From Sphingomicrobium sediminis (GTDB lineage Bacteria > Pseudomonadota > Alphaproteobacteria > Sphingomonadales > Sphingomonadaceae): a stretch of DNA of 64,000 nt. The DNA is taken from NCBI RefSeq assembly GCF_023805295.1, contig NZ_JAMSHT010000001.1, forward strand, positions 1,426,001 to 1,490,000, given 5' to 3'. The position numbers were made by a program, and so were the translations under genes. The notes beneath the pieces are model-generated. The model was not told where the DNA came from, searched no databases, and was given only the letters and a program-made list of their open reading frames with translations. Below, one piece after another: positions 52,394-59,758 of the stretch. Numbering within the stretch: position 1 is the stretch's first letter; every line of letters begins with the position of its first letter.

Positions 52394-54142
52394 TTCTTCG
52401 GCCTCGATCCATGCCATGACCTGCATTTCGAGCACGTCGAGCGGGACCGAACCCGATCCCAGCACCACGTCGTGGAAGCGGCGCAGGTCAAAATCGTCGC
52501 CGAGGCGCTCCTCGCCAATGCCGCGCAGCTCGCGGATCTTGAGTTCGCCGATCTTGTAGGCGAGCGCCTGGCCCGGCCAGCTGATGTAGCGATTGACCTC
52601 GGCCTCGATATTAGCCTCGGCAAGCGCGGTATTGTCGAGCATGAAGTCGATCGCCTGCTGCTTCGACCAGCCCTTCGAATGCAGCCCGGTGTCGACGACG
52701 AGGCGCGTCGCACGCCACATTTCGTAGCTCAGACGGCCCATTTCCTTGGCGGGCGTGTCGTAAAGACCCATCTCGATCCCGAGTCGCTCCGAATAAAGCC
52801 CCCAGCCCTCGACGAAGGCGGTGAAGAAGACCTGCCGCCGCCACTCGGGCATGTCGATTTCCTGCTGGAGCGCGATCTGGTGGTGGTGGCCCGGCACGCC
52901 TTCATGCACCGTCAGCGCAGGCACTTCGAAGAGCGGGCGCTGGTCGAGCTTCGAGGTGTTGACGTAGTAGAGCCCGGCAATGCCGTTCTGCGGGCTGCCC
53001 GGATTGTAATAGGCCGTCGTCGTCCCCGGCGCGATCTCCGCCGGGATTTCCCGGATGCCATAGGGAAGCCGCGGCAGGACGGTGAAGAGCGAGGGCATGA
53101 GCTCGTCGATCTTCTTCGTCTCGCGCGCCACATATTGCATCAGCTCTTCGGGCGTCTTGGCATAGTAGACCGGGTTGGTGCGCAGGTCAGCAATATAGGC
53201 CTCGCGGCTGTCGAACCCGGCTGTCGCAGCGACCTCCTCCATTTCGGCGCGAATGCGTGCGACTTCGGACAGTCCGATCTCGTGGATTTCATCGGCGGTG
53301 AGGTCGGTCGTCGTCATCTGGGCGATGCGATATTCGTAATAATCCTCGCCATTGGGCTGCGCCGACACGCCGACCGCTTCGGCGCAATATGGCGCGTAGC
53401 TGTTGCGATACCAGCTGGCATGTTCGGTGTAGGAAGTGCGCAGCGGGCCATCGATCAGCGCTTCGGCCTCGGCGCTCAGTTCAGCCCATTTGTCGGGCGC
53501 GACGAAGTCGGGACGATCGCCCGCAAAGGGCGAATAGATGCGGCTGGCGGTCGGATCCTCGGGGATCACACCGGTAATGGTCTGCTCGAAATTCCCCATC
53601 GCCGCACAGGGCAGGACATAACCTTCGGCCACGGCCTGCGAGGAAATGGCGAGCGCCACCGCATTATAGTCGGGATAGGCGGCGAGGCGCTTCAGGTAAT
53701 TCTCGTAATCCTCGGTGCTGCGGAAGGTGAGGTTGCCCGCCAGCCCGGCGAGCATCTGGTGCCAGCCCGAGCGATTGGTGAAGAGCATGAGGCGCTGGCC
53801 GAACCGATTGCCTTCGATCACGCCTTCCAGCTGTCGCTCGAGGATAGCCTTGGCGACGGCATCATCGGGGTCGAGCTCGTCGGCGGGAATGGCGTGCAGT
53901 TCGGCCAGAAAGCCGGCGGCGCGCGCCGCACGCGCATCCATCGCCTCGATCGACGGATCGCCAAGTTGATCGTCATAGTCGCGAACGCCTACCGAACTGG
54001 CGAGCAAGGGGCTGTTTTCCAGCGACGCCTGCCAATAACGCTCGGTCACTTCCTCGAACCGTTCGGTGGCGCTCGGCGCGGGCTGCATGGCGTGCAGCGG
54101 GGCGGCAGTGGCGAGCAGGGCGGCGGCAAGCATGAGGCGCAT
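52376..54142 (-). CDS. DUF885 family exported protein (putative metallopeptidase)
   Basis: A 588-residue secreted protein with a signal peptide (1-18, ends PLHAM). Family blocks include GVRDYDDQLGDPS, a long helical body, and a zinc-binding-like HEGVPGHHHQ with H413, E414 and H419-H421, followed by EGWGLYSERLG. This arrangement fits a gluzincin-type peptidase, but DUF885 proteins are largely uncharacterised. Start ATG 54142 has GGGAG on the coding strand; frames extending upstream overlap the divergent gene. A bidirectional hairpin closes it. Confidence 0.87.
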   Translation of the reverse strand: MRLMLAAALLATAAPLHAMQPAPSATERFEEVTERYWQASLENSPLLASSVGVRDYDDQLGDPSIEAMDARAARAAGFLAELHAIPADELDPDDAVAKAILERQLEGVIEGNRFGQRLMLFTNRSGWHQMLAGLAGNLTFRSTEDYENYLKRLAAYPDYNAVALAISSQAVAEGYVLPCAAMGNFEQTITGVIPEDPTASRIYSPFAGDRPDFVAPDKWAELSAEAEALIDGPLRTSYTEHASWYRNSYAPYCAEAVGVSAQPNGEDYYEYRIAQMTTTDLTADEIHEIGLSEVARIRAEMEEVAATAGFDSREAYIADLRTNPVYYAKTPEELMQYVARETKKIDELMPSLFTVLPRLPYGIREIPAEIAPGTTTAYYNPGSPQNGIAGLYYVNTSKLDQRPLFEVPALTVHEGVPGHHHQIALQQEIDMPEWRRQVFFTAFVEGWGLYSERLGIEMGLYDTPAKEMGRLSYEMWRATRLVVDTGLHSKGWSKQQAIDFMLDNTALAEANIEAEVNRYISWPGQALAYKIGELKIRELRGIGEERLGDDFDLRRFHDVVLGSGSVPLDVLEMQVMAWIEAEEESRDQ

Positions 54143-54246
54143 CGGATATCTCCCTTGGTAACGGCGGGACGCTAGGACGAGCCGCCCCCAAATGTCGACC
54201 AATTTTCGTTTTGTGTCGGGCAGCGGACTTGGCGACTCACCCGCAA

Positions 54247-54261
54247 GAACGTATAGAGAAC
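54247..54261 (+). promoter_or_regulatory. LexA-type (SOS) direct repeat before the DNA-repair cluster
   Basis: GAAC (54247-54250), seven bases, GAAC (54258-54261); on the other strand this reads GTTC-N7-GTTC, the LexA site described for alphaproteobacteria. It ends two bases before ATG 54264 of the radical SAM repair gene. Position so close to the start is unusual but could still block elongation or initiation. Confidence 0.55.
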
Positions 54262-54263
54262 AG

Positions 54264-55526
54264 ATGGCCCGCCTCGACACCCAGTCCAAGCTCGAAATTC
54301 TCGCCGATGCGGCGAAATATGATGCGTCCTGCGCCTCGTCGGGCGGGCAGAAACGCTCGAGCATGGGCGGCAAGGGCATGGGGTCGACCACGGGCAGCGG
54401 CATTTGCCACAGCTATGCCCCCGACGGCCGCTGCATCAGCCTGTTGAAGATCCTGCTAACCAACAGCTGCATCTTCGATTGCCATTATTGCATCAACCGC
54501 AAGAGCTCGAACGTGCGCCGCGCGCGCTTCTCGGTCGAGGAGGTCGTGCAGCTCACGCTCAACTTCTACAAGCGCAACTATATCGAGGGGCTGTTCCTCT
54601 CCTCGGGCATCATCAAGTCGCCCGATTATACGATGGAGCAGCTGGTCGGCGTCGCGCGGACGCTGCGCGAGGTGCACGACTTTCGCGGCTACATCCATCT
54701 GAAGACCATTCCCGATGCCGATCCCGAACTGGTCGAGGCAGCAGGCCGCTATGCCGACCGCGTGTCGATCAATGTGGAGCTACCGACGAAGAAAGGGCTT
54801 GCCGAACTCGCGCCCGAGAAGGACGAGAAGCGGATCGAGGGCGCGATGGGGGCGATGCGTCACCACATTCTCGACGCGAAGGATGCGAAGAAGCGCTACC
54901 GCCACGCGCCGCGTTTTGCCGCGAGCGGCCAATCGACCCAGATGATCGTTGGCGCCGACGGGGCGAGCGACGGCGCCATCGTGACCCGCGCCAAGGGGCT
55001 CTATGACGGGTTCGGCCTGCGCCGCGTTTATTACAGCGCCTTTTCGCCCATCCCCGACCCGAGCGCGGTGCTCCCATTGAAGCGCCCGCCTTTGATGCGC
55101 GAGCACCGGCTCTACCAGTCCGACTGGCTGATGCGCTTTTACGGTTTCGCACCGCAGGAGGTGATCGCCGCGACCGACGACAAGGGCATGCTGCCGCTCG
55201 ACATCGATCCAAAGCTGGCCTGGGCATTGAAGTTTCGCGAGCATTTCCCGGTCGACGTCAATCGTGCCGGCAAGGAACAATTGCTCCGCGTGCCTGGGCT
55301 CGGCACCCGCGCGGTGGGACGGATCCTTGCTTCGCGCCGCCACCGCCGACTGCGCCTCGACGACGTGGCGCGCCTGACCGTCTCGATCGCCAAGGTCCGC
55401 CCTTTCATCACCGCCGAAGATTGGCGTCCGACCCATCTCACCGACCGGGCGGACCTGCGCGCACAACTCGCCCCGCCGCCGGCGCAACTCGACCTTTTCG
55501 ACACCCCTAGACCAAAGGCTGCCTGA
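54264..55526 (+). CDS. Putative DNA modification/repair radical SAM protein
   Basis: A 420-residue radical SAM enzyme of the group described as putative DNA modification/repair radical SAM proteins (TIGR03916 type). The N-terminus has KLEILADAAKYDASC. The [4Fe-4S] cluster site is C69-x3-C73-x2-C76 in NSCIFDCHYC. A C-terminal helix-hairpin-helix (GKEQLLRVPGLGTRAVGRIL, about 332-351) should bind DNA. Family members are usually encoded with a DUF4130-UdgX protein, as here. ATG 54264 is chosen over 54192, which would add 24 atypical residues. A LexA-like repeat lies immediately upstream. The reaction is unknown. Confidence 0.88.
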   Translation: MARLDTQSKLEILADAAKYDASCASSGGQKRSSMGGKGMGSTTGSGICHSYAPDGRCISLLKILLTNSCIFDCHYCINRKSSNVRRARFSVEEVVQLTLNFYKRNYIEGLFLSSGIIKSPDYTMEQLVGVARTLREVHDFRGYIHLKTIPDADPELVEAAGRYADRVSINVELPTKKGLAELAPEKDEKRIEGAMGAMRHHILDAKDAKKRYRHAPRFAASGQSTQMIVGADGASDGAIVTRAKGLYDGFGLRRVYYSAFSPIPDPSAVLPLKRPPLMREHRLYQSDWLMRFYGFAPQEVIAATDDKGMLPLDIDPKLAWALKFREHFPVDVNRAGKEQLLRVPGLGTRAVGRILASRRHRRLRLDDVARLTVSIAKVRPFITAEDWRPTHLTDRADLRAQLAPPPAQLDLFDTPRPKAA

Positions 55527-55556
55527 ACTTTTCGCGGCTCCATCCGTTGGAAAAGT
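55527..55556 (+). repeat. Inverted repeat between the radical SAM and hemerythrin genes
   Basis: ACTTTTC (55527-55533) and GAAAAGT (55550-55556), perfect 7-base arms, right after the radical SAM stop. It may be a weak attenuator or operator splitting the cluster; no T run follows. Confidence 0.4.
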
Positions 55557-55582
55557 AAGAGAAAACAGGAGTTTTTGCAGAT

Positions 55583-56059
55583 ATGACCGATACGATTTTC
55601 AAACAGCTGAAAAACGACCACGAAACCCATCGCAAGCTGCTCGACGAGATCAGCGAAGCCAAGGGCGAACAGCGCAAGCAGCTCTTCACCAACTTCCGCA
55701 TGGAAGTGACCGCGCACGCCGCGGCCGAGGAAGAGACGCTTTATTCGACCATGCTCGAAAAGCCGGACCTTCGTCATGACGGGCAGCATAGCGTTGCCGA
55801 ACATCATGAGCTGGACGAGCTGATGGGCGAGCTTGCCGACATGGACGTGGACAGCGCCGAATGGACCAAGAAGTTCAAGCAGCTGCGCCACGACTACCTC
55901 CATCATATCGATGAAGAGGAAGAGGACATGTTCCCCGTCGCCAAGGAAGGGCTGAGCGAAGCCAAGGCCAAGGAAATGGGCGAGCGTTTCGAAGAGCGCA
56001 AACCCGAAGAATATGATCGCGCGCTCGAGGGCACCGACCTCGAAGATAATCGCGAATAA
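55583..56059 (+). CDS. Hemerythrin HHE-domain protein
   Basis: A 158-residue four-helix protein. Candidate di-iron ligands are in the helices: NDHETHRKLL (H14 and H17 region), EVTAHAAAEEETLYS (His and Glu), QHSVAEHHELDELM and DYLHHIDEEEEDMFP (HxxxE/D pattern). Such proteins bind oxygen, nitric oxide or iron, or sense redox state. Here it lies between the radical SAM protein and the DUF4130-UdgX gene, 56 bases after the former and 24 before the latter. That suggests a role in iron supply or oxidative status for the repair proteins, which is inference. Confidence 0.9.
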   Translation: MTDTIFKQLKNDHETHRKLLDEISEAKGEQRKQLFTNFRMEVTAHAAAEEETLYSTMLEKPDLRHDGQHSVAEHHELDELMGELADMDVDSAEWTKKFKQLRHDYLHHIDEEEEDMFPVAKEGLSEAKAKEMGERFEERKPEEYDRALEGTDLEDNRE

Positions 56060-56083
56060 CCAGATGACGCCTGTCGGGGTGCG

Positions 56084-57493
56084 ATGACCAAAATCCTGCC
56101 CGACGGGCCACAGATCGATCAGCACCGCGTGGCCCTCGCCCGCCCCGACGATTTCGAAGGGTGGCGCGAGGCCGCGCGGTCGCTGATTCAGGCGGGTGTC
56201 CCGCCCCAGGCTGTGACCTTCGAAGTCGCGGGCGAACAGGCCGGCCTGTTCGGCGAGGACACGCCGCTCCCCGACGACGGGGACCGCGAAGTGCGCGTCC
56301 CCAAGGGCTTTGTCCCGTTGGCAAAGCGCGTCGCGCTGCACCGCGACACAGAACGCTACGACCTGCTTTACGCCTTGCTGTGGAAGCTCCAGTCCAACCG
56401 CCGCGCGCTCGAAGACCGCGCCGATCCGCTGGTCGTGCGGCTGAATGCGCTCGCCAAGGAAGTCGGCCGCGACGCGCACAAGATGCATGCCTTCGTCCGC
56501 TTCCGCGAGGCCGAGGATGATGACGGCACCCGCATGGTCGCCTGGTTCGAGCCCGACAATCACATCACCCGCGCCGAAGCGGGTTTCTTCATCCGCCGCT
56601 TTCCCAACATGCGCTGGTCGATCCTGACGCCGGAGGTCTGCATCCATTGGGATGGCGAAACACTGACCGAGACACCGGGCGCGACCCGCGCCGATGCGCC
56701 CGACGGCGATCCGGTCGAGGCGACCTGGAAGAGCTATTACAAGAGCATCTTCAATCCCGCGCGAGTGAAGGTGAAGGCGATGACCGCCGAAATGCCCAAG
56801 AAATATTGGAAGAACATGCCCGAAACCGCGCTCATTCCCGAGCTGCTGGCGGGCGCACAGGCGCGCGAGGCGAGCATGATCGACACGTCGGCGGCGCAAG
56901 TCATCGACAGCTGGGAGGCACTCGCCCGCGAGGCGCAGCGACGCCATGGTGAGGACAATGGCAATTCAGGCACGCAGCTCGTCTTCGGCGACGGCAATCG
57001 CGATGCGGCGCTCATGCTGATCGGCGAGCAGCCGGGAGACGAAGAGGACAAGGCCGGACGCCCCTTCGTCGGGCCCGCAGGCCAGCTGCTCGACCAGATC
57101 CTCGAAGAAGCGGGCATCGACCGCGCGGAGACTTACGTCACCAACGCCGTCAAGCGCTTCAAATATGAGCAGCGCGGCAAGCGGCGTATCCACCAGAAGC
57201 CGAATGCCGGGAACATCGAATATTATCGCTGGTGGGTGGAAGCCGAACGCCAGCTGGTCGCGCCGCAGGTGACCGTCGCGCTGGGCGCCACGGCGGCCCG
57301 CGCGCTGCTCGGCAAGACCGTCACGATTTCGAAGGTGCGCGGCGAGCCGATCGCGCTACCCGGGGGCACCGGGCTTGTCACGATTCATCCCAGCTACCTG
57401 TTGCGCCTGCCCGACCCGGGCAAGGCAGCCGAGGAACGGGCGCGCTTCGTCGAAGAAATGAAGCGCGCCCGCAGCCTTGTCGAAGCCGCCTAG
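56084..57493 (+). CDS. DUF4130-UdgX fusion, uracil-DNA binding protein
   Basis: A 469-residue two-domain protein. Residues about 15-240 are the DUF4130-type SAM-associated DNA-metabolism domain. Residues about 265-469 are a family 4-like uracil-DNA glycosylase of the UdgX class: motif A GEQPGD (314-319), the UdgX-specific loop KRRIH (366-370) and HPSYLLR (435-441). In Mycobacterium UdgX the histidine of this loop forms a covalent bond with the uracil site, trapping DNA. All these residues are present, so covalent uracil-DNA binding is predicted. It is the last gene of the radical SAM/hemerythrin cluster and shares its CTAG stop with the opposite receptor gene. Confidence 0.93.
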   Translation: MTKILPDGPQIDQHRVALARPDDFEGWREAARSLIQAGVPPQAVTFEVAGEQAGLFGEDTPLPDDGDREVRVPKGFVPLAKRVALHRDTERYDLLYALLWKLQSNRRALEDRADPLVVRLNALAKEVGRDAHKMHAFVRFREAEDDDGTRMVAWFEPDNHITRAEAGFFIRRFPNMRWSILTPEVCIHWDGETLTETPGATRADAPDGDPVEATWKSYYKSIFNPARVKVKAMTAEMPKKYWKNMPETALIPELLAGAQAREASMIDTSAAQVIDSWEALAREAQRRHGEDNGNSGTQLVFGDGNRDAALMLIGEQPGDEEDKAGRPFVGPAGQLLDQILEEAGIDRAETYVTNAVKRFKYEQRGKRRIHQKPNAGNIEYYRWWVEAERQLVAPQVTVALGATAARALLGKTVTISKVRGEPIALPGGTGLVTIHPSYLLRLPDPGKAAEERARFVEEMKRARSLVEAA

Positions 57494-59670
57494 AAGGCGA
57501 AGCGGATGGTCCCGCGCACATTGCGCGGCGCGACCGGATAGAGATTGTTGTCGTTATGCGCGAATTCGATGCCGTCCTCGCCGAGGATATTCTCGACATT
57601 GACCTGCAGCGCGATCTTGTCGCCAAGATCGTAGAAGAGCGCGCCGTCGAGGCGGGTCACCGGATCGATAATCACTTCGTTGGAGAAGCTGGTGAACATG
57701 CTCGAACGGTGGTTGACGCCGATGCCGAGGCCGAGGCGCTCGGTCACGTCATAGCGACCCCACAAAGTCGCTTCGAAATCGGGCAAGTCGGCAACCTGGC
57801 GCCCGGCCGGCGCAGCAGCCGTGTCCTGCGTGATCTCGGCATTCTGGAAGGCGACGCCGCCCGATAGCGAGAAGCGTCCGATCTTGCCGTGCATCTCCAT
57901 CTCGATACCCTCGGCGCGCTGTTCGCCGGTGAGGACCGTCTCGAACGTGTCGGGGTCGGTGGCGCGCACATTGGTGCGGTCGAGGCGATAGGCGGCCATG
58001 GTGAGGTCGAGCCCGTCCATGATGCGCCATTTGACGCCTGCTTCGACACTGGTGAAACGCTCCGGCTCCAGTGCGGCAGTGGTCACCGACAGCGACGAGA
58101 ACTGGTCGCCCGACTGCGGCAGGTAGGACCGGCTCCAGCTGGCATAGAAGCTCAGCGGACGCTTGGGCATCAGCACCACGCCGAGACGCGGGCTCCACAG
58201 CGAGTCAGAGCGCTCGAGGTCGGTATCGCCGATGAAATCGCGCACGCGCACGTCGACCCAGTCATGGCGCAGCCCGGCAATGACCTCGACCGTCTCGCCG
58301 ATGCGGAACTGGTTCTGAACGAACAGGCCCAGCGCCTCGACATCGGTATCGGCGCGGCGTTCGCCCGAGCCGCTGCGATAGGTGATCGCCGGAATGTCGA
58401 CCGGATCGGCCAGCGGGACGAAGGTCTCGCGGCCATTGGGGCTCTTCTCGTCGGCGGGCAGGCCGTCGAAGAAGCCGCGCAAGCGGCCGGCTTCGGTATC
58501 CTGGCGCGCATAGTCGGCACCGATCAGCAAGGTGTGCCCGATCGACCCCGTGTCGAACTCGGCGACCAGATCGTTGGTGACGAGGAAGTTCTGGCGATAG
58601 GTGAAGTCCTGATAGGCGGTAATCTTCACGCTATCGACGCCATCGATGTCGGTCACCGCGCTGGACGGCAGCGCGTTGGTGTAGATCTTGTCATAGTCGC
58701 CATAGAGCGCCTTCGAGGTGAACAGCACGCCCGGTGCGAGTTCATGCTCGAGGCGCGCGTCGACGACCTGTTTTTCGAAGTCGGTGCGGTTCTGCCCGCG
58801 CACGCCGAAGAAGGTAGTGTCGAAGCCTTCGACCGCGCGGGCCGGATCGGCTACCGTGCCTTCGCGCGCCGGCGGCAGGCCGCGATCGACGTCGCGTTCG
58901 TCCTTGGCATATTCATAGCCGAGGTCGAGACGCGTCGCCTCGCCAACATGCCAGGACAAGGTCGGATTGATTGCGAAGCGCTCGCCCTCAATGTCGCGGA
59001 AATCGTCGAATCGTTCATAGACGGCAACCAGTCGCCCTTCGACGGTGGACCCAAGCGGGCTGTTGAGGTCGATTTCGGCAAAACCGGCGCCTTCATTGTC
59101 GATCGACACGCCGCCTGCAAAATATTCTTCGTGGAAGGGACGCTTGAGCACGCGGTTGACGACACCGCCGCCGCCGCCGCGACCGAAGACCAGCGCATTG
59201 GGGCCCTTCAGGATCTCGACGCGCTCGACATTGTAGAGACCGCGATAATGCTGGACGTCGTCGCGCAGGCCGTCCGTGTAGAAGTCGGCAGTCGAGGACT
59301 GGCCGCGAATGATGATGGCGTCGCGATGGCCCTCGCCCGATTCGGCCGAAATGCCGGGCACGTAACGCACGACATCGGCGACGCTGCGCAGCGCCTGGTC
59401 GGCAATCTGCTCGTCGGTGACGATGCTGATCGACTGCGGCACGTCGTTGAGGTCGGCATCGGTGCGCGTGGCGCTACGGCTGCGCTGCTGGCCATAGCCA
59501 TCGCGCGTGCCGGTGACGACGATCGGATCGCCCGGCCCCTCTTCGCCGCCATCGAGGACGACATCATTCTCATCGAAGCTGGCGACTGGCTCGGCGAGCG
59601 CAGGCGCGGCCGCGAAAGCGGCGCCCGCGAGCAGGCTGGTACGAAGGGTAGCGGAAACGAATTTGGTCAC
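57490..59670 (-). CDS. TonB-dependent siderophore receptor
   Basis: A 726-residue outer-membrane receptor. The signal peptide covers 1-26 (ends PALAE). A TonB box-like DPIVVTGTR is followed by a plug with DVPQSISIVTDEQI, VPGISAESGEGHRDAIIIRGQ and VERVEILKGPNALVFGRGGGGGVVNR. This is the ferrichrome/catecholate-siderophore type (FhuE/Fiu-like), distinct from the receptor at 0.6 kb. The barrel ends with the aromatic TIRFAF. GTG start at 59670 with GGGAG ten bases upstream. A Fur-like box lies about 50 bases upstream, so iron repression is likely. The exact siderophore is unknown. It converges on the UdgX gene through a shared CTAG. Confidence 0.93.
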   Translation of the reverse strand: MTKFVSATLRTSLLAGAAFAAAPALAEPVASFDENDVVLDGGEEGPGDPIVVTGTRDGYGQQRSRSATRTDADLNDVPQSISIVTDEQIADQALRSVADVVRYVPGISAESGEGHRDAIIIRGQSSTADFYTDGLRDDVQHYRGLYNVERVEILKGPNALVFGRGGGGGVVNRVLKRPFHEEYFAGGVSIDNEGAGFAEIDLNSPLGSTVEGRLVAVYERFDDFRDIEGERFAINPTLSWHVGEATRLDLGYEYAKDERDVDRGLPPAREGTVADPARAVEGFDTTFFGVRGQNRTDFEKQVVDARLEHELAPGVLFTSKALYGDYDKIYTNALPSSAVTDIDGVDSVKITAYQDFTYRQNFLVTNDLVAEFDTGSIGHTLLIGADYARQDTEAGRLRGFFDGLPADEKSPNGRETFVPLADPVDIPAITYRSGSGERRADTDVEALGLFVQNQFRIGETVEVIAGLRHDWVDVRVRDFIGDTDLERSDSLWSPRLGVVLMPKRPLSFYASWSRSYLPQSGDQFSSLSVTTAALEPERFTSVEAGVKWRIMDGLDLTMAAYRLDRTNVRATDPDTFETVLTGEQRAEGIEMEMHGKIGRFSLSGGVAFQNAEITQDTAAAPAGRQVADLPDFEATLWGRYDVTERLGLGIGVNHRSSMFTSFSNEVIIDPVTRLDGALFYDLGDKIALQVNVENILGEDGIEFAHNDNNLYPVAPRNVRGTIRFAF

Positions 59671-59718
59671 GAAGGAACGACTCCCGAATTAAGCTCTCGA
59701 GAGACGCCCTATCGTTAC

Positions 59719-59733
59719 TGATAATCATTCGCA
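59719..59733 (-). promoter_or_regulatory. Fur-like iron box upstream of the siderophore receptor
   Basis: TGATAATCATTCGCA fits the 7-1-7 view of a Fur box (TGATAAT, C, ATTCGCA; the right half deviates from a perfect inverted repeat). It lies 49 bases before the receptor GTG on the minus strand, in the gap before smc. Regulator could be Fur or another iron repressor of this class. Confidence 0.6.
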
Positions 59734-59758
59734 ATAGCAGAGTTGCGAAAGTGTGGAA

